A DNA stretch of 64,000 nucleotides from Tetracladium setigerum (Eukaryota; Ascomycota; Leotiomycetes; Helotiales): the NCBI GenBank assembly GCA_031472005.1, contig PZJY01000008.1, positions 744,001 to 808,000 on the forward strand, written 5' to 3'. This document shows, one piece after another, positions 46,886 to 57,764 of this stretch (position 1 is the first letter of the stretch; each line of letters opens with the position of its first letter). A program made the translations under genes and the position numbers. The notes below the pieces were generated by a model. It was not told where the DNA came from. It worked only from the letters and a program-made list of their open reading frames with translations, and did no database searches.

Positions 46886-48595
46886 ATGGCGGACTCCCAA
46901 GCTTCGACGAAGCCCGCTCGCATCATAGTGGACTCTCTCGTCAATGCTGGAGTGCAGCTGGTATTTGGGATCCCTGGCGCCAAAATCGATGCTCTTTTCA
47001 ATGAACTCATTGATCACCCGGAAATCAAACTCGTTATTTGCAGACATGAACAGAACGCTGCATTCATTGCCGCGGGAATCGGTCGTTTGACGGGCACACC
47101 TGGAGTCTGCATAGCAACTAGTGGACCCGGAGGCACCAATCTTGTGACTGCTCTGGCCACTGCAAATACGGAAGGGGACCCAGTGGTGGCATTCGTAGGC
47201 TCAGTTCCACGCATGCTATCTTCCTCAAAGACCCATCAATCAATGCGGCTGATGGAGGTTATTGCTCCTATCGCAAAGAAAACCACCACGGTCGATCATC
47301 AAGACCAGGTGGCAGATGTTGTTCTCGATGCTTTCAGAACGGCTGGATCATATCCACAGGGAGTGGCTGCTGTCTCACTACCCCTCGATATCATGAGCAT
47401 TTGCGACTCGCCATTTACCGCTTTTGGAAGCCAAGCCTTCGTACCCCCTGTGCTAGGACCGGCATCTCTTCCTGGGATTAAGAAGCTTGCCGAGATGATA
47501 AATAACGCGAAGCTTCCAATCTTTATGCTTGGGATGCGTGCAAGCGATCCCGCCACTGTTGAAGCTCTTCACGAGTTCCTCAGCCGCCATCCTATTCCAG
47601 TTCTAGAAACCTTCCAGGCCGCTGGAGCAATCTCGAGAGAGCTTGAGCATCTCTACTTCGGGCGTTTGGGACTGTTCAGAAATCAACCTGGTGATCGACT
47701 TTTGGCGAAATCAGATCTCGTCATTACTGTGGGTTATGATCCGACAGAGTATGATCCGCCTTCGTGGAACGTCAATGGAGACCTCAACATTGTCCATCTT
47801 GATGTCAAGCAATGTGACTACACCTTCCACTACCAACCCAAGCTGGAATTGATTGGTTCGCTGAGAGAAACTCTCGAGGTCCTCAGTGACAAAATCTCTC
47901 TTCCAATCCACCAGCAAAGCTCCGACCTTTGTACCAGTATTAGGACGGATTTCCATGCGTGGAAGAATACAGCCCAAGCTCATGCCAAGCTTGGAGCCTC
48001 CGTCTCGCATCCTCTGTATTTTGTTTCCACGCTCCAGTCCCTTGTTTCTGATGATACTGTTGTGGCTTGTGATGTCGGGACTGTATACATCTGGATGAGT
48101 AGATATTTCTTCTCGTATAAACCTCGACACTTCCTAGTGTCAAATGGACAGCAGACTCTTGGTGTGGCTCTTCCGTGGGCAATCGCTGCATCGATGATCC
48201 AAGCACCTTTTGACCCCTCAAAGCGCAAGAAGGTCATTTCAGTCTCAGGCGACGGGGGCTTCATGTTCACTAGTCAAGAGTTGAGTACTGCTGTGCAGCA
48301 AGAATGTGACATCACCCACTTTATCTGGAATGACGGCGCATATAATATGGTTGAGTTCCAGGAGGAAGCAAAGTATGGGCGCTCGAGCGGTATCAAACTC
48401 GGAGGGGTCGATTTCGTAAAATTTGCAGAGGCTTTCGGCGCAAAAGGATTCCGTGTGAACAAGGCGGAGGAATTGGAGAGCGTGATGAAAGAAGCTTTGG
48501 CTTATCGGGGTGTGTCGATTGTGGACGTTCCCATCGATTATTCAGAGAATGCAGGGCTCATGGCGAATATTATCGGACAGGAGTTGAGTAACTAA
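46886..48595 (+). CDS. Catabolic (AlsS-type) acetolactate synthase
   Basis: ThDP enzyme joining two pyruvates to 2-acetolactate and CO2. Intronless, 569 aa, no frame break. Seen: VFGIPGAKIDALFNEL with the active-site Glu in VICRHEQNAAFIAAG, TSGPGGTNLVTALATAN, SDLVITVGYDPTEYDP (typical of the FAD-free catabolic type; the FAD-linked RFDDR motif of the anabolic enzyme is absent), and the ThDP motif SGDGGFMFTSQELSTAV ending in IWNDGAYNMVEF. The protein starts MADSQASTKPARI without a mitochondrial presequence, so it is cytosolic and separate from branched-chain amino-acid synthesis. Start at 46886 chosen over 46796 because homology begins just after it and the upstream part is low-complexity. Confidence 0.95.
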   Translation: MADSQASTKPARIIVDSLVNAGVQLVFGIPGAKIDALFNELIDHPEIKLVICRHEQNAAFIAAGIGRLTGTPGVCIATSGPGGTNLVTALATANTEGDPVVAFVGSVPRMLSSSKTHQSMRLMEVIAPIAKKTTTVDHQDQVADVVLDAFRTAGSYPQGVAAVSLPLDIMSICDSPFTAFGSQAFVPPVLGPASLPGIKKLAEMINNAKLPIFMLGMRASDPATVEALHEFLSRHPIPVLETFQAAGAISRELEHLYFGRLGLFRNQPGDRLLAKSDLVITVGYDPTEYDPPSWNVNGDLNIVHLDVKQCDYTFHYQPKLELIGSLRETLEVLSDKISLPIHQQSSDLCTSIRTDFHAWKNTAQAHAKLGASVSHPLYFVSTLQSLVSDDTVVACDVGTVYIWMSRYFFSYKPRHFLVSNGQQTLGVALPWAIAASMIQAPFDPSKRKKVISVSGDGGFMFTSQELSTAVQQECDITHFIWNDGAYNMVEFQEEAKYGRSSGIKLGGVDFVKFAEAFGAKGFRVNKAEELESVMKEALAYRGVSIVDVPIDYSENAGLMANIIGQELSN

Positions 48596-49156
48596 GCTTC
48601 CATGGGCCATAGTTGAGCCTGGTAATAAGATGTTGTACTTTTCAAGAGCTTGTCTGTTCTTCTTGTCTGTTCTTCGCCGAGGCAAATCAGCGACTTCCCA
48701 TTTTCTATCTTCAGAATTTCTTCTTATGGACTCAAGTACCTGTCACCCTTTTGTAATCGAACGTGCGCCTGTTGGAGTCTTGACGCTGAAGCCCCCTGTT
48801 CTCAGTCATCTCGCTCTTGAGACGTACTTTCGTGGTGTCTTTGTTGTCTTTTTCCCCGCCTTGGAGGTCTTGTTGATACCTGGGAATAAAGATCCTCCAA
48901 GTAATGAATGCCCGGCCTATTTTCGTTCGTCATTCATGTTATTTTAGGATTTGAGTTCATCTGATACATGAATCCGCTCTGCTTGTTGCTTCATTTTTCT
49001 CCCGCTGCTTTCCAAACATATGGCATCATGTGACGGTATCGGATATTTGGCGACGTCCCTAAGCGACCAAACAGCCTTGGCAACCATACAAACTAAACCA
49101 TATCATCGACCAAACCTCAAAACATCAACAAACGCACAACCAGACAAGCATCCAAA
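48596..49156. other. Intergenic region
   Basis: 561 bp; 3' flank of the synthase and promoter of the BTB-like gene. The 105-codon frame 48630-48947 shows no domain. Confidence 0.4.
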
Positions 49157-50202
49157 ATGAATCACACGGTTCAAGATCTTCCGCAGGGTTGCACTCATGC
49201 AGACCTTCGCAACAAGCTCCCTGAGATGTGAGCTACCCCTTGGCAATGAGCCTGTGATAATATGCTAACAGTTTCAGTCTCTCTGGCAGCACCACAATTA
49301 CAATCATCATCGACGATGCCAAAACCGGTGAAACAATCGAACTCTCAGCCAACAGGGCTTTGGTCACGGCCAAGATTCCCTACCTGGGATTCCTCATCGA
49401 CCACCACCTTGTCAATGGCAAAATCGCGCTCGGAGGCCTCAGAGCCGCTGCTATGGAAGTCGTCCTGACTTGGGTCGCCACGGGTAACATTCCTGATTGT
49501 TTTACTTTCGACGAATTCAAGGATGTCTCGGGTCCTCACTGGGATTTGGAGCATTGCTACATTACATCAGAGATACTTAGAGTACCTCATCTTCAAAATG
49601 ACCTACTCAGTGCTTATCACCGTGGTATCACTACTACCAGACAACCGCCTAAATTAGGCCAGATCTGCGCCATGTATAATGCCACTCCGACTGGTTCTCG
49701 TCTCCGACCCTATTTGGTTCGTCTCGCCCACCTACACCTCGTTAAGCGTCGCGCATTCGGTCCACGAGGCGAGTGGGAGCCTCACCTGGCATCAGTCACG
49801 GAGATTGGTAGACAAATTGAAGACGTTTCCCCTGGTCTTTATGAAGCCTTGAAGGTCTTCGGGATTTCTCACCACGAGGATTTTGATGACTTTGAAACTA
49901 CATTGTGGGTGAAGTGGCGTGTCTGTGACGAATTCCACCTCCATTCACCTGATTTCTTTCCCTTCTCAGGATGTGGTGCGGGTGAGAAAGGTGTGAACAT
50001 TATATCTGAGTGGCGCACAAACAACAAATGGGAGGAAGGAGAGTATGACCGAATGAAGGTCGACAAGAAAGCAGAATGGCTACGCATTGGAGGTCAACCC
50101 GAGTTGGCTGATCTTGTCGCCGAGGGAGACAACAGATATTTCAGTTTGCTGAAAGAGGGAACTCTGAACAATGCACGTTACTCGTATAGAAACTTGGCCT
50201 AG
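49157..50202 (+). CDS. BTB/POZ-like protein
   Basis: Exons 49157-49227 and 49278-50202, phase exact, 331 aa. After a short N-terminus, TITIIIDDAKTGETIELSAN and ALVTAKIPYLGFLIDHHLVN look like the beta-strand plus helix start of a fungal BTB/POZ domain, followed by MEVVLTWVATGNIP (the AF-LYTG-like end). The middle part (CYITSEILRVPHLQNDLLSA) resembles the BTB C-terminal helices, and the rest is unassigned. BTB domains mediate dimerisation or Cul3 binding. Assignment by pattern only. Confidence 0.7.
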
Positions 50203-50838
50203 GACTGTTTCTTGAAAGTTCTGCATTGTCACTGGGACGGTTACTGACCGGAATTGGGACCTTCGAGGCACAATCGATCTTGGCTTGCGTTTTTCTTTGA
50301 AGGAAGATTTGATATACAATCGAGTGCATAGCGGGCGGTGGGATGATGGAGTATGAGCGAACTTTCAAGGGATGGATGTCTTCACGCGTTGATAATTACC
50401 TTCCTGGCTTTACCACTCTGCACGAGGTAATCATAAAAAACAACATTATATTATCTTTTTCCTCCCATCTCTTAGTTGCGCTTGATATGTATAAATTCTT
50501 CTCCAATCTCCTTCCCAAATTTTCACAAATCTATGTAAGATAAGGTACCGATTCCTCCAAACCCTTGTGACCCTCTTACATACCAGAAGCTCAAAATACT
50601 CATCCTCAGCTAGTAAAACTTTCAAGCACATCAAGGTAGCTACATAGGTACTAATGTAATCGGCAGCTACTCTGCCAGATAATTTCCCTTTTCTCGCGTT
50701 TGTTTTGTGCCAATCCTCCGAGTCAAGTCACCCACCACGTGACCATTCACTTCATCACAACGTCACCACTTCTCATCGACTTTCTTGGAGGATTCCCTCC
50801 TCTGCTCACCTCTCTGGCCTACCTAGGATGCAGTTGTT
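50203..50838. other. Intergenic region
   Basis: 636 bp of 3' flanking sequence between convergent genes; nothing recognised. Confidence 0.4.
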
Positions 50839-51471
50839 TCAAACAGAGTCAGACAACCTACTAAGTCTTTGATAATAGCATGCTATCCACTGTGAGACGA
50901 CCACTGCTACTTCCTGGCTAGATGTAATTCCTGGCGCCATGACCCGAATGGTTCGAAAAGCCCCAAGCTCCAAAACCTCCTGCATGTCCGCCTTTGGTAC
51001 CTTACAGAGCGCAAACAAAAGTTCGCGGAGTGGGTGTTCTTTCCCGTATTCGGTGAAGAAGAGCTTCTCCAGCTCCAAGAGAAAGTCCGCGAGAAACGAG
51101 AATTCATATCCTGATGTTAGATCTTTCTCGAGAAGCCCGTAACATATCCGCCAGAATGTAGCGAAAAAGGCATGATAGCGGACACGCTGGACACTTATTG
51201 ATGGGGCCCCACTTGTATTTCAAATTCCCGTTTCAGAACCTTCAATGTCAATGGGTTTTTGATCTTTATCTTTGTCCACGACCGCTTGAACATGAATGGG
51301 TCCTGCCGGCGAACCAGAAGTCGCAACTCTTGGTGGGCATTCCCCATGCCTTCCGTAAACTTTTTTTACGTGTTGAGCACGAAAGTTGTCTGCAGCTCTA
51401 TAATAAAAATCGGCTATCCTGTGCCACCTCAGTCTCTCGCCCAAATCACCCAGCATCAACTTCGGATGCAT
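50839..51471 (-). pseudogene. Broken gene of unknown function with an in-frame TGA
   Basis: One minus-strand frame from 51471 to 50839 is crossed by a single TGA at 51220-51222, with coherent protein on both sides: HRIADFYYRAADNFRAQHVK and VDKDKDQKPIDIEGSETGI before, then GAPSISVQRVRYHAFFATFW, FSFLADFLLELEKLFF and KADMQEVLELGAFRTIRVM after. CGA to TGA is a C-to-T change. No start with a good context and no known domain; possibly a remnant related to the neighbouring BTB-like gene. Confidence 0.35.
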
Positions 51472-52130
51472 AAACTGTTGTACAGAGTCTCCGAAGATAG
51501 CGGCAACGAACCGGTTAATTGATACTGCATCAACTCTGGCAGTTGATACATCTTGGACCGGATTTGTTAAATTAATAGACTTGCTTTGCTTTTATTAATA
51601 GTGCTAATGTGGGACTAAAGGTGCTAAAGTTTTGCCCAACGCTTGCCAAGTGGCCACCTTTTATTTTCCTAGATGAATAAACTTATCTCTCTTGATAAAC
51701 ATTAACTCAAATTACTTATTTACTTATTAGTAAATAATAATTATTATACTTGAATTACCTTCTTAAAGGATACTAATTTATAATATAGTATAATATCTTC
51801 TTAAGGATTCCTTATCACTTTAATCAATTAAGATAGTATTTACATAACTTTGTTAAAGGGTAAGTTATTAAACTTTTATTATAATTAAGCTTTTAAGCTT
51901 AAAGAATTCTATATTTAATATGAGTTTAATTAAGTCTTTAGTATATTATCTTGACCAACTTGCGTTCATGTTGGTTTTCTGCTTCATCAAAGCAGCCATG
52001 TGCGTTTCAGCTTGTTTGTCGTCGGGGCATTTTCAGGGCAATAGTGCCATTTTAAGGTTCATGGACACCGTCATACCAATTACAGTATTTGCGACCCATA
52101 TTGATTCATTCTATTCTAGTGTCTCTGCTG
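51472..52130. other. AT-rich island
   Basis: About 51580-51950 is strongly AT-rich (many TTATTA, TAATTA, CTTAAG runs), unlike its surroundings. It may be an old RIP-mutated repeat. No gene. Confidence 0.5.
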
Positions 52131-53424
52131 TTACAATCTACTGGTCACTCTCAGTCCATCCCCAGGGCTTTCTTCCACGATCAACGAGCTTATTTTGGAG
52201 AGCGATTCTTCTGCTTCCCGTTCAATCCGACCCAGAAGCTCGTGGCAGGTTGGAATATCGTGAATCAACCCCATCACTTGCCCAGCATACCAGACCTAGG
52301 TCAAACATCAGCAATTGATAATCAAAAATCTCGTCAAATGAACTCACCCCACGATTAATATCCCGTTAATCAACACCTCCTTGCCCCTCGCACCACTTAC
52401 CAGCGGTGCCACCTCCGCAAACTCACCCTTCGCACTCTCCCGCTCAATCTTCAACGCCTCATCCGTAACGGTATTCGAATACAATCTCGTCGTGTTCTTC
52501 CACCTCCTAAGCACCATAGCCGTCTGTTCTTCCCCCGCCTCCACAATGGCCTTCTTTACATTAATATGCACTGGCGCCTCAACCGTACAAACAAACCTCG
52601 TCCCCATGTTAATCCCGGCAGCACCCAAACTCAACGCTGCCGCCAGACCCTGCCCATCCGCAAATCCTCCTGACGCAATGAAAATTGTATCGGGAAACTC
52701 CTGTCTAGCACGAGACAGAAGAATCAACGACGTGAGGTCCGTCTCGCCTACATGACCGGCACATTCAAAGCCATCGATGGAGAGAATGTCGACGCCCATT
52801 TTGGCCGCTGAGCGTGCGTGCTTGATAGTTGTGGCTTTGTGGATTACGGTTATACCTGCGCCTTTGAGTTTAGAGATTACGGGGCCGGGATTGTTGCCTG
52901 CTGTTTCGACGATCTTGACGCCTTCTTCGATGATCACTCTTGTGAAGGCGCCGTAGTCTGGGACTTTGAGGGCTGGGAGGAGAGTGATGTTTACTCCGAA
53001 CTGTCTTCTGTCAGTCAAGTGCTCCCGATGAGACTTTGAATACGTGGTTTTATACAGGTTTGTCCGTTAGTTTCTTAGTCTTTCGAATCTCGGCGCGGAG
53101 ACCCTCTGATATTCATGTCAGTGAGGAAACTTCATGGAGAACATTCTATTTCAGATCCTCACCTGGGTCAGGCTGTGTGAGAGCATTGATCTAAATACTC
53201 TAATTAGTATCGACTTTTTGAACGAGAACTACCAAGGACTCACAATTCCCAATCCTCCAGCATTACTAACGGCAGCAGCCAGTTCCGCATAGGCAACCCA
53301 TTGCAATCCCCCCTGTACAACCGGAACTGGTGTGATGTGAGCATGTGCAGTACCATGTGAATCTGGGATTCGCGAACGTACTTCTAATTCCTAGCTTCCT
53401 CGTCAAAGCAGTATCGAACGGCAT
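52131..53424 (-). CDS. Nitronate monooxygenase family FMN enzyme with C-terminal SRL
   Basis: Six exons: 53424-53382, 53326-53244, 53190-53163, 53105-53056, 53003-52348, 52295-52131; 341 aa. Oxidises nitronates (2-nitropropane dioxygenase family) with FMN. Seen: MPFDTALTRKLGIR, PVVQGGLQWVAYAELAAAVS and NAGGLGI at the N-terminus, FGVNITLLPAL, the active-site DGFECAGHVGE with catalytic His, ASGGFADGQGLAAALSLGA and GINMGTRFVCTVEAP (FMN phosphate site). The last exon reads VWYAGQVMGLIHDIPTC and ends VTSRL, a canonical PTS1 peroxisomal signal. The phase between exons 5 and 6 is one base short; an extra G in the run at 52347-52350 fixes it. Without that exon the frame would stop at GILIVG and the PTS1 would be lost. 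Confidence 0.9.
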
Positions 53425-54136
53425 GTTGGATGAATACAGCAACGAATATACACCGAACACCAGACACAAAGTCAAAAGGGTAACACTGAACGTTGGATGT
53501 ATTCGGAGTTTATGATACTTCACTAGAGCACGCGACTTTCAGAATACTGCACTGATCATCACCTTCTGCCGAACATTACCGCTTCGTCAATGAATAGTAA
53601 TCACGAAATGAGCAGAACTCGGCCCGGCACGTTTTGTAGAAGTCAAGTCCGCGAGTGTTTTCCCTGCAGTAATATGAGTTGCCTACAGGGATGGTTTAGT
53701 TTACGGACGTATACTTAGTGCGTGTACAAGTACTTGGTGTTTGATTATGTTGCCTGTGTTGACTGATAATCTCAGAGATGGCCGAAGAGGCGGAGACATC
53801 AAAGTAATCCCCAGGCTGGAGTACCCCACACTTCAAAAAGGGGCTAAGTAGCAGGATCAGTGATCTGATTGAAGCTTGTAGTTCTGAGGATAAGAACTGC
53901 TTTGTGGTGGGTTTTGACTTTGGGGGTGTTTTGGGAAGGATGAATAGCCTGAAAGCGCTAATCAAAGCCCTGTTTCTACCGACAGAAGCCTGTAATTTGG
54001 GCTAGTCACTCGCGTAGCTAACAATCGGTGTATTAACAACATACAACATTCACGGTACAATCCAAAACATATAATTGCATGCATCGATAAAGCCGTTGAA
54101 CATCATGATATTGTCCACAGTCAAGACACAAAGTAT
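53425..54136. other. Intergenic region
   Basis: 712 bp: promoter of the nitronate monooxygenase gene and 3' flank of the ligase gene. No gene. Confidence 0.45.
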
Positions 54137-56018
54137 CTACAACTTCGGTCCCTGTTTTTTCTCTTCAGCCCTCGCCTGCTCAGCCAAAACCCTCCTTAGA
54201 ACCTTACCCGCCGTGCTCTTCGGAATCTCATCCACAAACCTTACACCCCCTCTCAACCTTTTATAAGGTGCCACCCTCTTCTCCACCCATTTCCCAATCT
54301 CCTCTCCCAAGCCTTCCAAATTTCCACCTGTATACCCCTTCGCAGGCACCACATAAGCCCTCGGCAACTCTGTCGCTCTCTCCTTACTATAAACTCCAAT
54401 AACAGCCACATCATCCACAGCTGGATGACCCAGTAACAAGCCTTCTAACTGAGCAGGAGCTACTTGGAACCCGTTGTATTTGATCAATTCTTTGAAACGG
54501 TCTGTGAGGAAGATATTGCCACCGTCGTCGATGTACCCGATGTCTCCGCTGCGGAACCAACCGGATGTTAGGGCTTCGGATGTTGCGGTGGGATTTTGGT
54601 GGTAGCCTTTGAAGACGTTGGGGCCGCGGATCCAGAGCTCGCCTTCTTCCCCTGTGGGAACTTCGGTTTGTGTGCTCGGAGATACAACTTGAAGGGTCAT
54701 GGAGGGGTAGAGTTTTCCAACTGAGCCGGAGGGTTTGTTCCATGTTTCTGTCCTCTATGAGATGTGTCAGTAAGATGTTCTGACTTCCAACTCCCTACTT
54801 TCCTCAGTAGCTGGTAAGGGGAAACGCTTACCTGACTTGATATCCCTGGTGCTGCTTCAGACATTCCGTAGCTTTGCTTTATGGGTACTTTGATTCTCGT
54901 GTTGATCAAGTCGATCAAGTCTTGCGTGAGTGGTGCAGCAGCTGAATGCATCACCTTCAGAGAACTAACATCGTATTTTTCGACAAGTGGATGTTTGGCG
55001 AGGAGAAGGACCACAGGGGGAACGACGTAACCAATTGTGACTTTGAACTTTTGGATCGAGGCGAGAAATTGCTCGAGGTCGAAGCGCGGCATGATATGCA
55101 TGGTCACACCTCGAAATAGGGGGATGAATATCAACGCTGCAATACCTGCAGGCAAAGCTTGAATCAGCATCTCTCCTCATAACATCCAAATCAAAAATCC
55201 CTCCATGAGATAACATACCGTAGATATGAAACATCGGCAAAAACGAAATCATCGAATCATCCTTCCAATTCGAACCTCCCCCTTCCGCAACCTCACCTTG
55301 CAGCATGTTGGCCACGATATTCCTATGCGTGAGCATAACACCCTTGGGCAAACCCGTCGTTCCAGAAGAGTACACCAAGAACGCCAAATCTTCTTTCGGA
55401 TCCAACCTTACCCTTTCTCTCGCTGCCCTCCCCTCCCCATTCCCTACCTTCAAGTCATCCCAATGCCCAACCTCCCCTTTCCCATCCCTCTCCCCAATAA
55501 CCACAATCCTCTCCAAAGGCAACCCCACAATCTTTGCAGCTTCGCGCGCTATATCCAGACAACTGACATGCGTAACCAGACCTTTCGCGCCCGAGGATTT
55601 GAGAAGTGATGATAGTTCCGGGACGGTGTATAGGTTGTTGAATGGACAGACTACACCGCCAGCCCAGAGAGTGGCTAGTACAACGGCGCTGATCTCTCCG
55701 CTGTTGGGAGTGAAAGTGGCTAGGATGTCGCCTTTTTGCCAATTCCATTTTTGGAGGAGCCCGGTGCCGAGATGGGTGCTTTGCTGGTGGAGGGTGCGGA
55801 AGGTGTGGTGCGTGGAGGTAGTGAGGTCGATGAAGAGGGCTTGGAGATGTTAATTCAAGATCTAGATTTGGAGGAAGAAAGCTGCAGGGGAATGGAGTAG
55901 GTACAGAGTAAAGAACTTACGATGGTCGTCTGGATATGGGCGTTCAGATCTCTCGAATAGGAATGTCCAGATGTCAACATTGGTATGGTTATCGGGGGTA
56001 GGAGGATTCGATAGGCAT
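54137..56018 (-). CDS. 4-coumarate-CoA-ligase-like acyl-CoA ligase with C-terminal PKL
   Basis: Exons 56018-55921, 55839-55219, 55145-54832, 54754-54137; 550 aa. ANL enzyme making an acyl- or aryl-CoA through an acyl-AMP. Seen: WNWQKGDILATFTPNSGE, VYSSGTTGLPKGVMLTH (AMP loop), MFHIYG, QSYGMSEAAPGISS, GWFRSGDIGYIDDGGNIF, TDRFKELIKYNGFQVAP and the catalytic Lys in IPKSTAGKVLRRVL. The C-terminus GPKL is a PTS1 variant. Two one-base gaps lie in exon 1, at the run 55994-55998 and at 55980-55981; with both filled the N-terminus (MPIESSYPPITIPNVDIWTF) matches the family and phases are exact. Divergent from the GST-kappa-like gene. Confidence 0.92.
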
Positions 56019-56625
56019 GTTGGATATTGCTGAAACACTTCTGTTTGTTTTCCAAAGAGTGGAAGGAATGGTATGAAGTTATGGAATGATACATGGAGAA
56101 GCTCGGAGCTTAAGCTTCAAATGTTCCTGGGTGCCCCAAGTCAACCTGTGGAGGTTACTTCGCGAGGTAACACGGGGCTCCACCAACATTGTTTTATGTT
56201 AGGCTACCTGTATGCCCCTTGGTCAGACTGCATAGCCATCCAATTCTAACCATGCTAACTCGATACTACTCGATCCCCCTCAATACGCAGAAGCCGAAAC
56301 AACATAGTGAGTAATCACAACAAAATACGATCAAACTCCGATAGAGCCGAACAAAGTGTCGGCACTTAAGAATTCCTACGCACGTACGGGGAGTTAAAAG
56401 CTGGGGAACGGGGGCGGGGAAGATGGAGCGAAAGTTTAATCTTGGTGTTGTGATTACTATTTAGGAGTCGCCTCGGCTAAGTACCAGAATGCCTTGGTCT
56501 GGTTCTGAGGTGTCGGCACTGTACTGCACGTGCCAATTTATCGACAACGACACTCTCATCAACGCGGATAACATTGTTTACTTTACACATCTTCAATTTC
56601 AACCAAAAGAACACTAATTGTCACA
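56019..56625. promoter_or_regulatory. Bidirectional promoter inside the peroxisomal cluster
   Basis: 607 bp between the divergent ligase and GST-kappa-like genes. Oleate-response-type CGG-containing elements would be of interest; several CGGGG and CCGAA trinucleotide contexts occur, but I do not call any as a site. Confidence 0.45.
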
Positions 56626-57524
56626 ATGGTAACACCCAAATCTCCCAAAGGAGCCTCCCTAACAATCTACATCGATTGCGGTTCGTCCCTCTCTCCTCAT
56701 TCCTCTCTCTCAGTCCACTCTCTCCTTTCTCTCAACCTCTCATCTCTCATCTCAACCCCCAAACTCACACTCAACAGTATCACCCTACTCCTGGTTCGGC
56801 ATAACCAGCCTTTTCAAACATCGTCCAGGACTTCTTGCCCACGGCGTAAATGTCAACATCCAACCTTTCTTCCTGGGCGGTGCTCGCGATGCAGCGGGAA
56901 ACCCGTGGCAGCCAACCCCAAAATGGAAGGAGGCGTTTGGGAAGCAAGATGTTGAACTAACGGGCGCGTTGTTGGGTATTAAGACGGTGCAGCCGGAGAT
57001 TTTCCCGATTGGGAGTTTGTTTGTGAGTTTCTTCTTTTTGATGGGTTGACGTTGAGTGGGGATGAGGGTTGAGATGAGATAATGATATCGAAATTTGAAA
57101 TTTGACCAGATAAGTACATCAAGTAACTAACAAACCACCAGCCCGTCCGCGTAGCAACCTACATAAAACGGCACTACCCGACTCAACCTTCGAATCGACC
57201 TTCATCGCCCTTGTCTCCGGGTACTGGCGTCACGGGATCGACATCTCCAAACCACCAGGTATCATCCAAGCACTCTCCGCTCTCTTCCCCATCTCAGAAA
57301 TTGAAGAAATTATGAGAAAAGCCTTAGAGCCCGAGAACAAAAAAGCGGTTATTGATACAACGAAGGAGTCGGGGGCTTTTGGCGCGCCGTGGATTGTGGG
57401 TGTTGATACGGAGGGCGTGAAGAGGGGCTGGTTTGGGAATGATAGGTGGGATCAGGTTTTTTGGCATCTGGGTGTTCCGTTTGAGCAGGTTAAGGTGCTA
57501 ATGCCGAAGGAGAGTAAGTTGTGA
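56626..57524 (+). CDS. GST-kappa / 2-hydroxychromene-2-carboxylate isomerase-like (DsbA-fold) with C-terminal SKL
   Basis: Exons 56626-56680, 56778-57022, 57142-57524; 227 aa, the normal length. Thioredoxin-like kappa-class fold: SLTIYIDCVSPYSWFGIT (catalytic Ser after the first strand), INIQPFFLGG-type NIQPFFLGGARDAAGNPW, TPKWKEAFGKQDVELTG, then PVRVATYIKRHYP, GYWRHGIDISKP, FGAPWIVGVDTEG (cis-Pro loop, GxPW) and WFGNDRWDQVFWHLG. Ends KESKL, a canonical PTS1; human GSTK1 is also peroxisomal. One base is missing in CCC at 57177-57179; adding it restores the frame. Possible activities are glutathione conjugation or peroxide reduction, or cis-trans isomerisation in aromatic breakdown. Confidence 0.9.
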
Positions 57525-57764
57525 GTACTGTAGGGATTTATGGAGGATATTGGCTTTGTATATATGACGGGCTGTCGAGTATTTTGAATGAACGGTAACA
57601 TTTGACATCTCAACCGTTCCCCATCAGTTACCAGAATCTTTTTGATATTCAAACAGATACTTCTTAAATATTGTTATTCAGATTCTTTTGAAGTCATTCT
57701 TGTGTAAATTTATAAATACGATGCTTGCCAGTCCTCCTTACTACATACTTCTTCCAAGCATCCC

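Noticed and set aside
48630..48947. 105-codon frame after acetolactate synthase
   Set aside because: Reads like 3' UTR; no homology signal and no start context.
57490..57540. GTAAGT inside the last codons of the GST-kappa-like gene as a splice donor
   Set aside because: The nearest AG would give an intron of about 20 nt, too short; the SKL stop directly follows and the protein length is normal.
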